A stretch of DNA of 64,000 nucleotides, taken from NCBI GenBank assembly GCA_013397435.1, contig VZRG01000030.1, forward strand, positions 949,477 through 1,013,476, written 5' to 3'. The notes under the pieces were generated by a model. The model saw only the letters and a list, made by a program, of their open reading frames with translations. It did not search any database and was not told where the DNA came from. This document shows, piece by piece, positions 12,614 through 24,569 of the stretch. The first letter of the stretch is position 1, and each line of letters starts with the position of its first letter. The position numbers were made by a program, and so were the translations under genes. The stretch comes from Erythrocercus mccallii (lineage: Eukaryota; Chordata; Aves; Passeriformes; Dicruridae).

Positions 12614-15600
12614 TTGTTTCAGAGTTACAGTTTCAAAGACATTTCAGAATTATGTACCCTGTCCACCCTTATATCTAATAGCAATACAGTCTGCCCACAT
12701 ACCCCTAGGACCAATGAATTCTGTTTGGTTAAAAATATATCTTCCAGACAGTTTTGATGTGAAAAGAGACAGAAAGCTTTTTTTACTCATGGTAATTTGT
12801 TCCAGTGGTCAATCCCTTGCTAGAATTTTTGTGTGCACACTGATATTCCCCCTTTAAATTTGTCGGCCTTTATCTTTCAGCCACTAGCTCTATCTCTACC
12901 TTTTCCCTCACTACACTAAATACATTTCAGAACCCATTTTCCCCCCTCTGTTTTTATATACTATACTGCATATGTTCCCTAGGCAGTTTTCTGATAAACC
13001 AAAGCCTTTCATCTCTCTGACCCAGTGTGCATTTCTGACTGCTCTTCAATTCAGTAGCAGTTTTGTGTTTACTTCCTAGACCACCAGTAAAAGTGCTGAA
13101 CAGCCAGATCTGGACTGAGTACTGGCACTTTCACAGCTTCATGCAAAAAGCATCTGCTCAGTAATGGCCCCTCTTGCTGGGGATTTTGGTATCTGTCAGT
13201 TTACCAGTTCACAAATCAGATATAACTGCACTTCTAAGGCCCTATATAATTTGTCACCTGGTACTAAGTCACTCTGCTTATCTATTTCCCACTCTTAGCA
13301 ATAGCTGTGAAATTTCATAAATTTATTTTTGTACGTCTGCTGTTTGACAAGTCCAGCTCCCATGCATCCTCTTGCATCCTCCCATGCATGTCTCCTAGAA
13401 GAAAAGAAATTCCCTCTCTGTTGGTGCTGCCAACTCTGTAATCAGTTTACAGCATAAGTATTCTGGCATTTAATTCTTCACCAAAGGGAACTTCTCAGTT
13501 GTTGCATTTCTTTGTCCCAGAATGAAGTCACACTAAGCATTTTATTCTTACCCATGTTACCTTACTTCACCTTTAATAACACCCAGAACAACCTTATCTT
13601 TTTCTGACAAGCTGAGATACAACTACAGTTTGTGTACACCTTGTTTTTGCTCCATGCACAGAAAAAACTCAAATCTCTTGTAACTTTCACAGAAGATCCC
13701 TAGATTTCAAGCAGCCAAGGTCTATTTTTTTGGCTCTATCTTGTTAAGGGTCTGGTGCCTGATAAATACGGAAGGCAGAAGCATTTTTCTCACTTTGTGT
13801 TTTAGCAACAACTAGCACCAGCAGCCTCATATCTTCAAGACTTAACATTCCCATCCTAAGAGAGCAAAGATGAAAAGGAGGAGCTCCAGAATTCAGCAGG
13901 ACATGAAAAACAAGAAGGTAACCTCCAGCCCAGGCTTCAGTGGTTTTATTCATGCGTCACTTGCATGCAAACTCTGTCCGGGAACAGAGGGCTACAAGAG
14001 GCAGAGAGTGGGAAGCAGCAGTATTTTCTCTGAGCACAGCACCTGTTCTCAGCCTTCAGATGCATGGCAGAAGACCTGGGCAAGAGGCCAAGAACCAGAA
14101 AGAAAAGGAGCAGGAGCAGAGCTTGACATTTTAAAGGAAAACCTCTCTTCAGACCACACTAGACCTTGCAGAGTGCTTCAGGAAAAGCAAAGAGCTGTCA
14201 GCATCCTCTCATTCTCTCCTCAGCAGGTTTTCTTTTCTGCGACTATGTACTTATCTGCTAACTACAAGCCTACCAAAAATAGAGAAACAGTGAAAGCTTT
14301 CAGAACCTGGGTGTAAAAATCTCCATAACCAAAAGGTTCCCCCACTCACCCAAGCTGTCTCACATTAAAAGAAAGAATATATTCCCCAGTTAGAAGGGAG
14401 GACAGAATGCTAAACACATACCTGTTCCAAAGTACTTAGTGCTAGATTCTTTCTGACAAACTAGATAGTCCAGTAGCCAAATACCTCAGAACAAGTGAAA
14501 ATTGATGCTAGTTTCTTTAAGAGAATGTTGCTGTTTTGAGGATTTTTTTTCCCCCTTATCCTCTGCAATTTTCAGTTTGCTTTTTTTGCTTTGCCAAATT
14601 TTATTTCATTATATTTTGTGGACCACCCCTGAAAACACTTTGTTTCTGCTGGATTTGGACACCCTCCAGATTTTTTTAGATGTTTATTGCTCTAATCATG
14701 CCTGTGAGCCTGTGCTTAGTTGAGAATCATTGATTCTCATTTGGAACATCTCTGATGCCTGCAATATCTGTTATTTTCCAATTCCAACATCAAACCATTT
14801 CTCATTTTAGATAGCTACAGAGTGTGTTTCCATGCAGGACACCAAGCACACATAACCCTGTGTATTTCTAAACTCATTATATCATCAGGAAAAAATTTGC
14901 CATAATTAAGAGTCTAAAACAAACAAATCCCACTGAGGGCCTTTGAAGCTTATGGCCTGTCCAGCCTTGTGTCCTGCACTTCGTAATTTGTGAAGGGCTG
15001 TGTTAGCATGACCACAGAAGTCTAGATTTGGCATGGGTAGACATTCCATTCACCTTTCCAACTAATTTATAATCTACACAGTATTTTAAGTATCGGATGA
15101 CTGTAAAATAAGGATCCACATAGTGATCATCTCTCCAGTCTAATAATCTGAGTTGGAACTTGCTGCAGTGATGACATTTCACAAGGAAAGAATTGAATGC
15201 TTTCTCTTCAATCTTCCTGTACATGAGAGATTTCACGAGAGAAGTTCTGCACAGGCAAAAAGAGCTACAACCTTATTATATGGAGCTAAAGGGAAAGCAT
15301 TGTATAACATATTCTGTTTTCAAGACTTTAATGCTTGAGAAATTATTTTTAATGTCCATAGTCAAATTATAATTTTGTTATAACCAAATTTGGCATAAAA
15401 TTTAGTAGGTTTCCCATTATTTGATTAGAAAATATGCTAAACATTTTTTTCCTCAACAAATTCAAACCCTTTTTCTTGCTGACTGATACAGAAGGAGGGT
15501 TTGGATGGCAAAAATAATACTTTAAACAAAAAGAAAAATCTGGGTCCAAGTCTCACGTGCTGTGATGTGGAACAGAACACCTGACTAATGAGCCAAGTAC

Positions 15601-15720
15601 TCCACTCCTTGTGTGTGCTGTTCTGCAGGTATAAACAAGAACATGTTTTGGGCCCTGGGCACAGAAGCCTAAATTCAAGCTGAATTTTCATAGAGCTTAA
15701 TGTCATAACCCCCAAAATAG

Positions 15721-15800
15721 GCAAACAAAACAAAGAACAAAAAGAAGCCAAAACCAAACAAACAGCAAAACAGCACCAAAACAACAAAACTCAAGTAAAA
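15721..15800. repeat. A/C-rich (CAAA-like) low-complexity tract
   Basis: The tract consists almost wholly of A and C on the plus strand, in degenerate CAAA/CAAAA units (for example AACAAAACAAAG, CCAAACAAACAG). This is a simple-sequence region common in avian introns and intergenic DNA. Confidence 0.8.
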
Positions 15801-17867
15801 CTCAAGTTCTTTCAGAGGAAAAGTGTCCAGGAGAAAGAAGGGAATTTTTCTTCATCCTGCCCAGTTGATGGGATGCCAAGATGTGAGCATAAAGGCTAAG
15901 GAGCACCTGCAGTTCCTAAGGAATACAGGAACCAGAATTAAAAGAAAAAATATTCTCAGCAATCCAACTTTTTCCTGGTAAAAGAACTGGAGGTATCACT
16001 TGCCCTCTGTCTCCTTGACCCCACTCTTACCCACCCAAAATGCCTTATAAAGCATTGTCACACATTGACAACCAGGCTGAAAATTATACAGTGCAGGAAT
16101 AACAAGGTAATCTGAGCTAAGGTGTTTGCTGTTCAGGTGGGTGAGCCTGACATGCACTCTCCAGTAACATGGATCTCCATTGCCCTATATTGGCAAGCAG
16201 CTCTTTGCCTATTGACCCAATCCAAGGCCCCTGGACAACCAAACACCTTCAGAAATTCAGTAGGATGAGGTTGGAGGGAGATTTGGGAAAGAAAAACACT
16301 GGTATTCATTTCTTTTGCTTTCACTGGTAACAGGTAGGCAATGGAACATCCATCATCTCGCTTCACAGCCAGAAGAGTTTCTGTCTCAAAAGGGCAATCT
16401 TCATAGATGGTCCCTTGCACATACCAAAGAAATACAAGTCGTAGAAAAATCAAGCAAAGAACTCTTGCAGGGAGATGGGTGAACACCCTGACGCAGAGGA
16501 CAAATATATCAGCTTAATACCTCCAAGGTAATATCATTTTAATTCTGTTGCTAATTCAAATAATATTTTATGGTCTGTGTCTGATCTTCCTAGTTGGTTT
16601 TGGCCTCCAAACTCTAACAGTGACCTATCAATGGAAAACTGGATATCTTCAATAGCAGCACTGCACAGCAAGCATCACAGCTCTATTCATCTTTCCTAAA
16701 CAGATTTAAATAAAGATCAACACAGGGGAAGGTAAAGACACAATTCATCCCAGATCCTCAACACTATTTCATGACTTTACGGCTGTCATCTCCTTTCTTC
16801 CAGGCCAGCCCTACAGCTGAGTTCCTCAAATTTGGATGCCTCTGCAGCCTGCACAGAGTGCTGGTGTTAGTACAGATAAGCCCATATATTGCAAGAACGT
16901 GTGCAAATATTAGCAGGAATTCAACAAACACTAATATTTTTGTAGAGTCACTTGAGGTAATACAGACATACACTGGCTCACATCAAACAGGAGTTGATGG
17001 GCTCGTCTTTAGGTGAGCCTTACAAGTTAAAGGTTCCAGTTGTGTTCCCACTCAATCATGAGATTACTAGGAGTACTTTGTGTGGTCCGTGAGGAACCAT
17101 AAAGACACACAGGATCCACAGGGGCACAGAAGCATATGTGTATAAAGAACGAGTCAACCTATCTGTTTAAAAATGTAAGGAGTAGAAAAACACACAGACC
17201 ACAAGAAAGTAGGCACGTGAACTCGTCCTTAAAATAATGGGAGCTGTGCACTCACTAAGAATTATACGCTGGAAAAGAAAAAAACTTGATGAATTCCTAA
17301 TTGCCCAGATAACATTCAGAGGAGAAGACACATTAACTCTCTAATATAACATATGAACTGCAGCACTGCCATTGTTTTAGGGGACAACATTTCATAAGAC
17401 ATTTTAAAAAAACCCTTGTAGGAGCAAAACTCTTTTCCACATTTTTTCTCTATTTCTACATTAAAAGAAGTTGTTGCATACACTTAATTTGCTTTCCAGG
17501 AGCAGAACCTTGTCCAAGGAGACTCTACTGCTATTGCAGCCCAGAAAATTTTTAATGTTGACCTGACTTTTGATAGATTGACACCTCAAAAAAAACCAAA
17601 AACAACCAAACAAAAACCACAAGGACTGTTTCTGGAATCCAATTACTTTGGACACTTTTGAGGGAAAAGCTACTCAGATCACTTTAGCTGGCTTTGAAAA
17701 ATACCACATTTATTTTTAATCTGCCATGGGAATGAACAGAAATACTGCCCCGTTGCACACGAGGCTCAGCAATTAAGCAAAGGCTCCCTACTCTGTTAGT
17801 ATCACTCCTTTCTTCCAGAATAATCCTGCTGAGGACAGAAATATAAACATTATATTAAACCAAACTA

Positions 17868-17965
17868 GAAAAAAAAATCAACGAAGCAAACAAACAAAAA
17901 CCCCAGACAAAGCAATAAAACCCAAATACTACAAAAAGTGAAATGAAGAAAAGGAAAAAAAACCC
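17868..17965. repeat. A-rich low-complexity tract
   Basis: Runs of A are punctuated by C and G (AAACAAACAAAAACCCC and GGAAAAAAAACCC type segments). On the minus strand this gives a long T/G-rich open frame coding mostly Phe, Val and Leu, which is an artefact of composition and not a protein. Confidence 0.75.
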
Positions 17966-20900
17966 AGACAAATATTTTCCAAAGGCAGCATTTGTAATAT
18001 GTACAAAAGCTATTTCCTAGCACTGATATAAAAAAAAAAAATCCATCAGGTCTGATATTATATTTGATTAAACAGGTAAAAGGAAAGCAAGCAGGGGTTT
18101 TTGTTAACCATAGCTTGCAATTCACCACCTGAGCTCTCCATCTGTCACTGAAGTTCACTACTGCAAACACAGAGGCACAGACAGGTATGTGTATTATAAA
18201 ACTTGGTCTTAAACCTTTCACTGCAAAGGACAGAGAAGTTTCCTTAGTAATTGGGAATAGATTACTAAAGACATCACAAGTGCCAGCCTAAACAAAGTGT
18301 TTTAAGTCAATACACAGAAAATAATTACATTTCTATTTTGGGGAAGCACTTGAGCATGTGCCTATCTCTAAGCGGTGACTTAAAAGCTTTGCTGAATAGA
18401 GATGAGCCTTCTTGCATTCTGAGGATGACACACACACTGAAGTCCTTGTCTGAATCAGCATCTACTTGAACAAATATAATCTCCTGAATTTCCTCTTCTT
18501 ATTTACACACAGAAAACTTGCAAGGACAAGAACATACTGATAGCTTATAAATGCACTCTCTCCACTACATCAGTGGGGCTTTTTGCCCTCGGGATTAACT
18601 TCCTCTCCTCTATGAACCCATGTGTACTCAAGAAATACTGATATGCTCTTAAGGGAACTTCTTGGAAGATAAGTAAGTGCCATAAGATGTTTCAGAAATT
18701 GCCCAAAGTGGGACACTGTACCAATGATATGGCCTGAAAATGAGGAAATTATAGCTACACTACCAGTGAGGACACATTTACAGAAGCAAGAGATCCTCAC
18801 ATACATCAACCCAGAGTAGATAGCATTAAAAATCAGTGAATTAAAAGTGGAATGTGTTTAAAATGTAACTATTTAAAGGCAACCAATAGGAATCAGCTAG
18901 TAAAGGAAAGTGGGGAGTACTGCTCTTCTCCAATCCATCTCACCTCTGAAGAAAGCGCTCCCAAACATTTACAGGTAAATGGTCACCACCTAAGATAGTA
19001 GGTGGCATCTCTATAGACTGCCACTGTATGCTGGAGTACAGCATAAACTTCTCCTGTATGTTGTCTGCTGCAGAGAAAAACAAACTAAACCTCAAATAAT
19101 AGAGGTCTTAGAATATTAGAACTAAAACGTCCTGCAATTTTTACTTGTTTTACATGAAAAAGATATCTGACTCACAAATATTCCACATCCAACACATCAG
19201 CCATCACCTGGTCAAATAAAAAATTCCCAAAACAAGAGACTTAACCATTTCTCAGAGTCAGATGTTGCTATCTTGTTGCATACAGGTGTAAAAGTGAAAC
19301 TTAATAACCTAAGTGTAACATTTGTAGATGTGTCCTTTTGTCAAACCTAAAAACGTCAGTCTACTCATCCCAAAGAAGTAAAAAAATACAAATTATAGTT
19401 AAGATAGCTAAAGACTATTTAAAACAACTAGGAGATGTCCCCAAAAGTCACAGTCCATCTGTTCTGAATGAAAATCATTTGGAATAAGAAGTTAGTTTTA
19501 GAGAGACAAAAAAAATCTGCCAATACACACATTCATGCAAAGAAATTGACAGCATTTTAACCTTGACTATGAATTAAAAGCTACAAAGAACAGAAATTTT
19601 ATGTAATGAATAATAGACATAAAAGTACTTCTCTGACTACCACTCAAAGATCTTTTAAGCACAAGAACACAAATGATCTCAGTAATTGCGCCTATGGATT
19701 ACAATTTATGTACAATAATATAAAAAAGGGCATAAGTATTAAACGTTTTTCTCCTGAATACTGTGAAGGAATAGTGAAAAGTATTTGCATCCCTTAAAGA
19801 TAACAAAATACTTCTGCATCATCTTCAGTTATTGTTGAAATGTAAATGCCAGTTTAACATTTCAAATATAAAGTTCTCAGGAAAGCAAAACAAAAGAAGC
19901 CACAAAATGTATGCAGTCATATAAAAAAGAGCTGGCTGAGAAGTAACCTGAACCACAGAAGCAGATTTTCAGTAGTTTCTGGAGGTCTAAAAAGATTAAC
20001 AGTACAAGAAAATAAAGCACTGATGGAACAATACTTCACAGAGGCAAATAGGCTGACTAGTTTAACTTCAGCAATCAGTAGACCTGGCAAGAATCCAAAT
20101 AAAATAATGAAATGACTAATTTATGGCGCTGTTAGGTATTAAAGGAATGCAATGTAATCAAAGACAATGAACATGGGCTTATGAACTCTAAATCTTGTTT
20201 CAAATGAGCTTTTGCTGATAGGTGGGTAAACTTGTTAACATAATAGATTTCTGTAAAGGATTAGATTTGACCTTAATTAATGAATTATAATTATGCAAGA
20301 TCAGCATGACATGCATTACACAAATTCAAACCTCCCAAAATAATAGACCTTAAAATATTGTTTTAAATGTGGAACCATGGTTGAACAGCAGCATTTTTGG
20401 AGATGTGCTTTGACATCTAACATACTGCCTAGATATTAAATCCACTGCTCAGGGGAGAGGAGAGGCATTCCAGATTATAGGCAATAAATTTACAGATAAA
20501 CAGAGGGTAGACAGCAACACATTTGGATCATTCTAAACAGTTTTTAAACATCCCTCTTTCCTCAAGCATAAAACCATTCATGTTCTAATGATACAGACTT
20601 CTCGGCCAGGTATTAGACACAATCACACAACCTCTCTTCCCAGGTTTACCCTCCAAAGTCCTTTGCTGCAGAGTTCTAGACATCTAAGTATCCCAGAAAA
20701 TGTTTTCATGAAACTTGCTGTGAAAGGAGATGTTTTACAGGATCAATTCTGAAATACAGGGGAAATACCCAAGCCCTGTGTGCCCATGTAATAAGCAATA
20801 TATAATAATTCCAATCTGGTGTGCATGTACCAGAAAAGAATGTGGCAATGTACTCTATTAAAAAAATAGCCTAAAGAATGACTGAAGACATGGAAAACAT

Positions 20901-21286
20901 GCTGTATAATGAACAGTCAAAAAAGCTCAGGGTATTTAGCTGTCAGAGAGAATATTAAAGTTTGTTTCAACAGTGTATCAACACACAGAAACTTGACAGA
21001 AGGCATTTCAATTTAGTAGACAAAAATATATGAAATTCACAGCACCTTAAGTCTTTTTCTTGCTGTGTTTAGATTGGAATAAGAAATGTATTTAGGGAAT
21101 AATGAAGGTAAGTGAAGAGTTAGTTTAAACAGCACAGAAACCAAAAAGATCAAATGCTACAATGCTTCTAATGCCATTTCTTTCCTACTGACAGTTTATG
21201 CAGTGTGAACATTAAAAAAACAAATCAAAACCACCACACCAAATAAACCCAGCCAAATTGCATCTTTGATGCCATTGAGGCTCTTC

Positions 21287-21321
21287 CACTTCTGTGCATG
21301 TTCTGTGCACTTCTGTGCATG
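21287..21321. repeat. Small tandem duplication, 21-bp period
   Basis: CACTTCTGTGCATG occurs at 21287-21300 and again at 21308-21321, joined by TTCTGTG, which itself repeats part of the unit. It is a local duplication by slippage. Confidence 0.8.
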
Positions 21322-21818
21322 GATTTGGAACACAAAAAAAAAACTTTTCTAGTTTTTGTTTCTTTGGGTTTTTTGGTTTTAATGCAAAATGTCAATTAAA
21401 TATTCTTCTAATATAAGTTTTTGTTGCACTTCACAAAATCCGGAAAAAGTAGCAGATTCAGGCCAAACTCTAACACTGGCACTATATGTTAGTACCATCC
21501 TGATACTGCTGAGGTAAAACAGTAAATTGAGACTAATTCATACTCATGGTTCTTTGTGCAGTCCAGCATTAATCAAAAGACCCTGATGTCCCCAGAGTAT
21601 CAAGCAGTTGCTGACTGCCTTGTCCCACTACTGCAATCTTAGCTAGACAACTTGCACTTTTACCAATTTCACGACAAATAATCACAACCTTTAGCTTTAA
21701 CAACACAGACATACCAATAGCGCTTCCATTGTGCCAGTGCTAATATAGTGATATTAATCCATAGGCTAAGATTTTGCTGATTTCTTACTATTAAAAAAAT
21801 CTATAATCTATAAAAATC

Positions 21819-21823
21819 TACAA
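21819..21823. repeat. Left target-site duplication TACAA
   Basis: TACAA directly precedes the 5' end of the solo LTR and is repeated exactly at 22464-22468 after its 3' end. The five-base length fits integration by an ERVL-like (class III) retrovirus. Confidence 0.9.
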
Positions 21824-22463
21824 TGTTGTAGAGTGACTTTATGATGCCTGTATCCCCAATCGTCTGTTCTGTTAGTGCTGTATACTGAGTTCTGTACCTT
21901 TAAGACTGATTCTGAACCAGGGAAAGAAGAAGCGCGGAGTTTGTTTTGAGGGAACTGCCTGACTCCCCCAGCATTCCTCACTCCTGACTGTGTGTTTGTG
22001 GAGGCACGGACAGCGGTGGGACAGATCTCCTGTGCTTTTAGTTAGTTTAGCTAGCTGAGGCAGAGAAGTTCCCTAGACTGGTTTTTTCTTCCTTTTCTTG
22101 AGACTGTTTAAATCTGCTCTGGACTGAAAACCCAGAGGAGCACCAAGGGCTCGCACCTGTGGCCCCACGGGGGCTGGATCTCCGGAGGAACTGAGAGACT
22201 GAGCTACATCCATGGCAAGGACTTTCTCAGTTTGCCATCTCTCTTCAGAGCAGCAAGAGGTTTTATTGTTTCTTTATTCATTTTATTGTTTCATATTATT
22301 CATTCTTTTTACCTGTAAGTATCTTTGTTAAATAAATAGCTTTTTCCACTTTCCTCTGAGAAAGTTACTTCCCCAGACTAGCAGGGGGGAGGGGCCATTT
22401 GGGTTTGCTTTACAGAGGAACCCCTTTGGAGGTTTCCTCCCAAATTTGCCCTAAACCAAGACA
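21824..22463 (+). mobile_element. ERVL-like solo LTR, 640 bp
   Basis: A solo long terminal repeat left by recombination between the two LTRs of an endogenous retrovirus. It begins TGTTGTAGAG and ends AAACCAAGACA, giving the TG...CA termini required by retroviral integrases, and is flanked by the perfect direct repeat TACAA. Inside are 'CTGTACCTTTAAGACTGATTC' type sequence near 21892-21913, a relatively GC-rich central part, and a polyadenylation signal AATAAA at 22331-22336 about 130 bases from the 3' end. The start, 'TAAACCA.GACA' end and signal position resemble songbird ERVL-type LTRs; the family name is from memory. No gag, pol or env remains on either side. The intact flanking duplication argues for a fairly recent insertion. 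Confidence 0.88.
22331..22336 (+). promoter_or_regulatory. LTR polyadenylation signal AATAAA
   Basis: A canonical AATAAA lies in the 3' part of the solo LTR, followed by a T-rich stretch (GCTTTTTCC), as expected at the R/U5 border. It sets the LTR orientation to plus. Confidence 0.75.
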
Positions 22464-22468
22464 TACAA
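22464..22468. repeat. Right target-site duplication TACAA
   Basis: Exact copy of 21819-21823, immediately after the terminal CA of the LTR. Confidence 0.9.
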
Positions 22469-24041
22469 GTAGCACCATACACAGCCATTTCACTGTTATC
22501 TATCAAGTGACTGCAGTTAAACAACTATATTAAAACAACTGACTGTTAACGAAGAGTTAATTTGATGTCAATCTTCAGTAAAATCACAATAAATAATAGG
22601 TTACTTTGCATAAACCTTAACATTATGAAAATTATATTTCAGCTAAAGAGAAACCTGATTAAAATTTAAGACCCTGAACAAAAGTTTAAGCACTTGAATT
22701 CAACCCCAATTAGCATTACTAATAACATTATTCCATAACTTCAGTGTAATGATGAGTCCAGCAGATCTGGGCTTTAATGAGGGCCCTGAGTAATGATGAA
22801 CAGCTGGCCACCTTAAATCAGGATGTCTGCTGAGAGTGGGCAATTTGGAAAACCATAGGCTGTCTATTGCCAACATTTCAGAAGCAAAGCCAAAAATCTA
22901 AGAAATTAGGGGGAAAATGCCTTTGCTAGGATTTAACCCTCTGGCTATCCCAGGTGCTTGGAGAGAGTGACAATGTTCATTAAGTCAGCAAAACAGTGAC
23001 ATAGCACAAGAGTGAAATTTGACTGTCCTTGCATGGCTGCAGTCAGATTTTGGTGACAGACATGAAAACCCACAAGTATTTGATCTCTCTTCCTAGGAAA
23101 ATGATCAAAATGTTTTCACAGCTACACGGATCAGTGAAAGCTACTACAAAACAGCAGCTCTCCACACGTGAAAGGCATTGTCCCCTTTTTTCTATCACTT
23201 GAAAAAGTAAATTTCTGCAACACACTGTAGGTATCAGCACTGAATGCTATAACTTACATCACAGAGCCAAGAAAAGCATTGGAACAACTTAGTAAATAAG
23301 AATGTGTCAATTAAATAAGTCTACTATCATACATGTTCCCCTAATAACTAGGACAAACACTAGAATCCAAAATCCAGAACAGCATAACAATAACAGAGTT
23401 GCCATATATTTTTTTAAATGTTATCTCTTTTGTATTCTACAGTTTTCATGACCAATTACTGTAAGGCTCATCACAAATAAGCCAAGAACATCTTAAACTA
23501 TGATTAACTATCACAGTAAACTAAGAAGAACATTACCAAGTTACTCTGTACCTGAGACATTATCACACCTCTCCCTTCTCACTGTTTTCTTTCCTAAGCC
23601 ATTACATATACCATTAGTTTTGCTAACTTTGCTATCCTGCTTTTATACTGTCACCTCTTGCAATAAATTCAACATTCTTTTCCCTAAATCAATACACCAT
23701 CAGCTGCAAATCCACAATGATTCAGCCTTGCTCTCTATTTACCCTAATTGCCATTCTCTCCTGAGTGCTTGTTAAACACCATGTGTAACTTCCAAACAAC
23801 ACGTATATTATGCTGGAACAGCAGCTCCTATCTCAAACCTCCTTGATCAGACACAGACAATCCTATGTGTGCCAGCTGCTTGTTCTAAAAGCACTGTCTA
23901 CAGTCCAGAGCAGTCAAGAAAGAGTGAGCAAAGGGGAAGAGAACTTCATGATCACTGGATGAATCCTCTGTGTAGATGATGAGCCCCAAATTATGCTCAA
24001 CCCAAATCTCAGATTGCACAGGATTAGGAGAAAGAGTCAAT
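22469..24041. other. Unique AT-rich noncoding stretch between two LTRs
   Basis: Nothing recognisable. It does not contain retroviral gag, pol or env remnants, and each flanking LTR has its own target duplication on both sides. The two LTRs are therefore independent insertions, not the ends of one provirus. Confidence 0.6.
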
Positions 24042-24049
24042 AGCCATTG

Positions 24050-24562
24050 TGTTGCAGCAGCCCCCTTGTTAGAGGGTAGAAATGAGTTGAGACACAGATT
24101 GCTTGTTTATCACAGCATGAAAAGAGTCCTGGTTTATTCCTCTTTACAGCTTAACCATCCTGACTCAAATCAGTCACTGGCTCTGGCTGCAGCAAGCTCC
24201 TACTGTAGGCTTCCCCTGCAGCCTCTGACTGCTGGTTATTTCCTGCTAAATTATGCCTGCATATATTAGTTTGCAGACTCTGACTGCAGGCTTTTACCTG
24301 GTTAGACTATGACTGCAGGTTCCAACAACAGGCTCTAACTGCAGGCCCAGACTGACCTCACAGCAGTGATTCTCTCTCCTCAGGATCCCTCTTCCTCAAG
24401 GTTCCTCCTTCTTCATGATCCTCCCTTCACTCGCTAACCCACTCCTTTTTATCACTTATCTTTATTGGATACAGCTGTGACTCATTAGGGGCAAGGCTGT
24501 ATTGTAATTAGCACAGCTGTTACTTATCAGGGGTGAGGTCACCTGTGTTCCTTTCTCCTACA
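24050..24562 (-). mobile_element. ERVK-like solo LTR, about 513 bp, minus strand
   Basis: Read on the minus strand the element starts TGTAGGAGAAAGG and ends GGGGGCTGCTGCAACA. It is flanked by AGCCATTG on both sides (24042-24049 and 24562-24569, sharing one base with the terminal CA), so the duplication is about 7 bp, near the 6 bp usual for ERVK. Orientation comes from a U3-R-U5 order on the minus strand: a CCAAT box (24464-24468), a TATA-like GATAAAAAGG (24444-24453), then AATAAA (24133-24138), about 85 bases from the 3' end. Between TATA and the signal lies a run of degenerate CTGACTGCAGG units. No internal viral genes remain. The exact duplication length and subfamily are uncertain. Confidence 0.72.
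24180..24345. repeat. Degenerate CTGACTGCAGG repeats inside the LTR
   Basis: Variants of CTGACTGCAGG recur about six times at irregular spacing (for example TCTGACTGCAGGC near 24279, ATGACTGCAGGTT near 24309, CTAACTGCAGGCC near 24336). Internal repetition like this is a feature I associate with the R region of some songbird ERVK LTRs. The copies have drifted from one another. Confidence 0.65.
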
Positions 24563-24569
24563 GCCATTG

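Larger units (their letters stand above)
8324..13700. other. Unique noncoding stretch
   Basis: No gene or repeat family is recognised. Open frames reach about 105 codons, overlap on both strands (for example 9086-9403 minus and 9270-9587 plus) and have no domain. Contents that can be named are a (TG)n patch at about 9778-9790, perfect hairpins at 10665-10687 and 12590-12613, and a 16-bp palindrome at 12178-12193. Confidence 0.55.
13701..21818. other. Unique noncoding stretch with A/C-rich patches
   Basis: No gene is recognised. The longest frame is 148 codons (13870-14316, plus), with a basic, serine-rich product lacking any domain and overlapped by another plus-strand frame at 13940-14134. 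A/C-rich low-complexity tracts lie at about 15721-15800 and 17868-17965. A 21-bp period duplication lies at 21287-21321. The remainder looks like single-copy intron or intergenic DNA. Confidence 0.55.

Noticed and set aside
13870..14316. 148-codon plus-strand open frame
   Set aside because: It has no domain, an overlapping frame exists at 13940-14134, the product is low in hydrophobic residues and rich in Lys, Arg, Ser and Gln, and there is no splice or promoter context. The length is compatible with chance in this window.
15721..15800. Regularly spaced CAAA units as a CRISPR-like or satellite array
   Set aside because: The units are irregular and of simple composition, with no conserved repeat and unique spacers. 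It is low-complexity DNA.
21824..24562. The two neighbouring LTRs as ends of one provirus
   Set aside because: They are in opposite orientation, differ in sequence and length, each has its own target duplication, and no viral genes lie between them.
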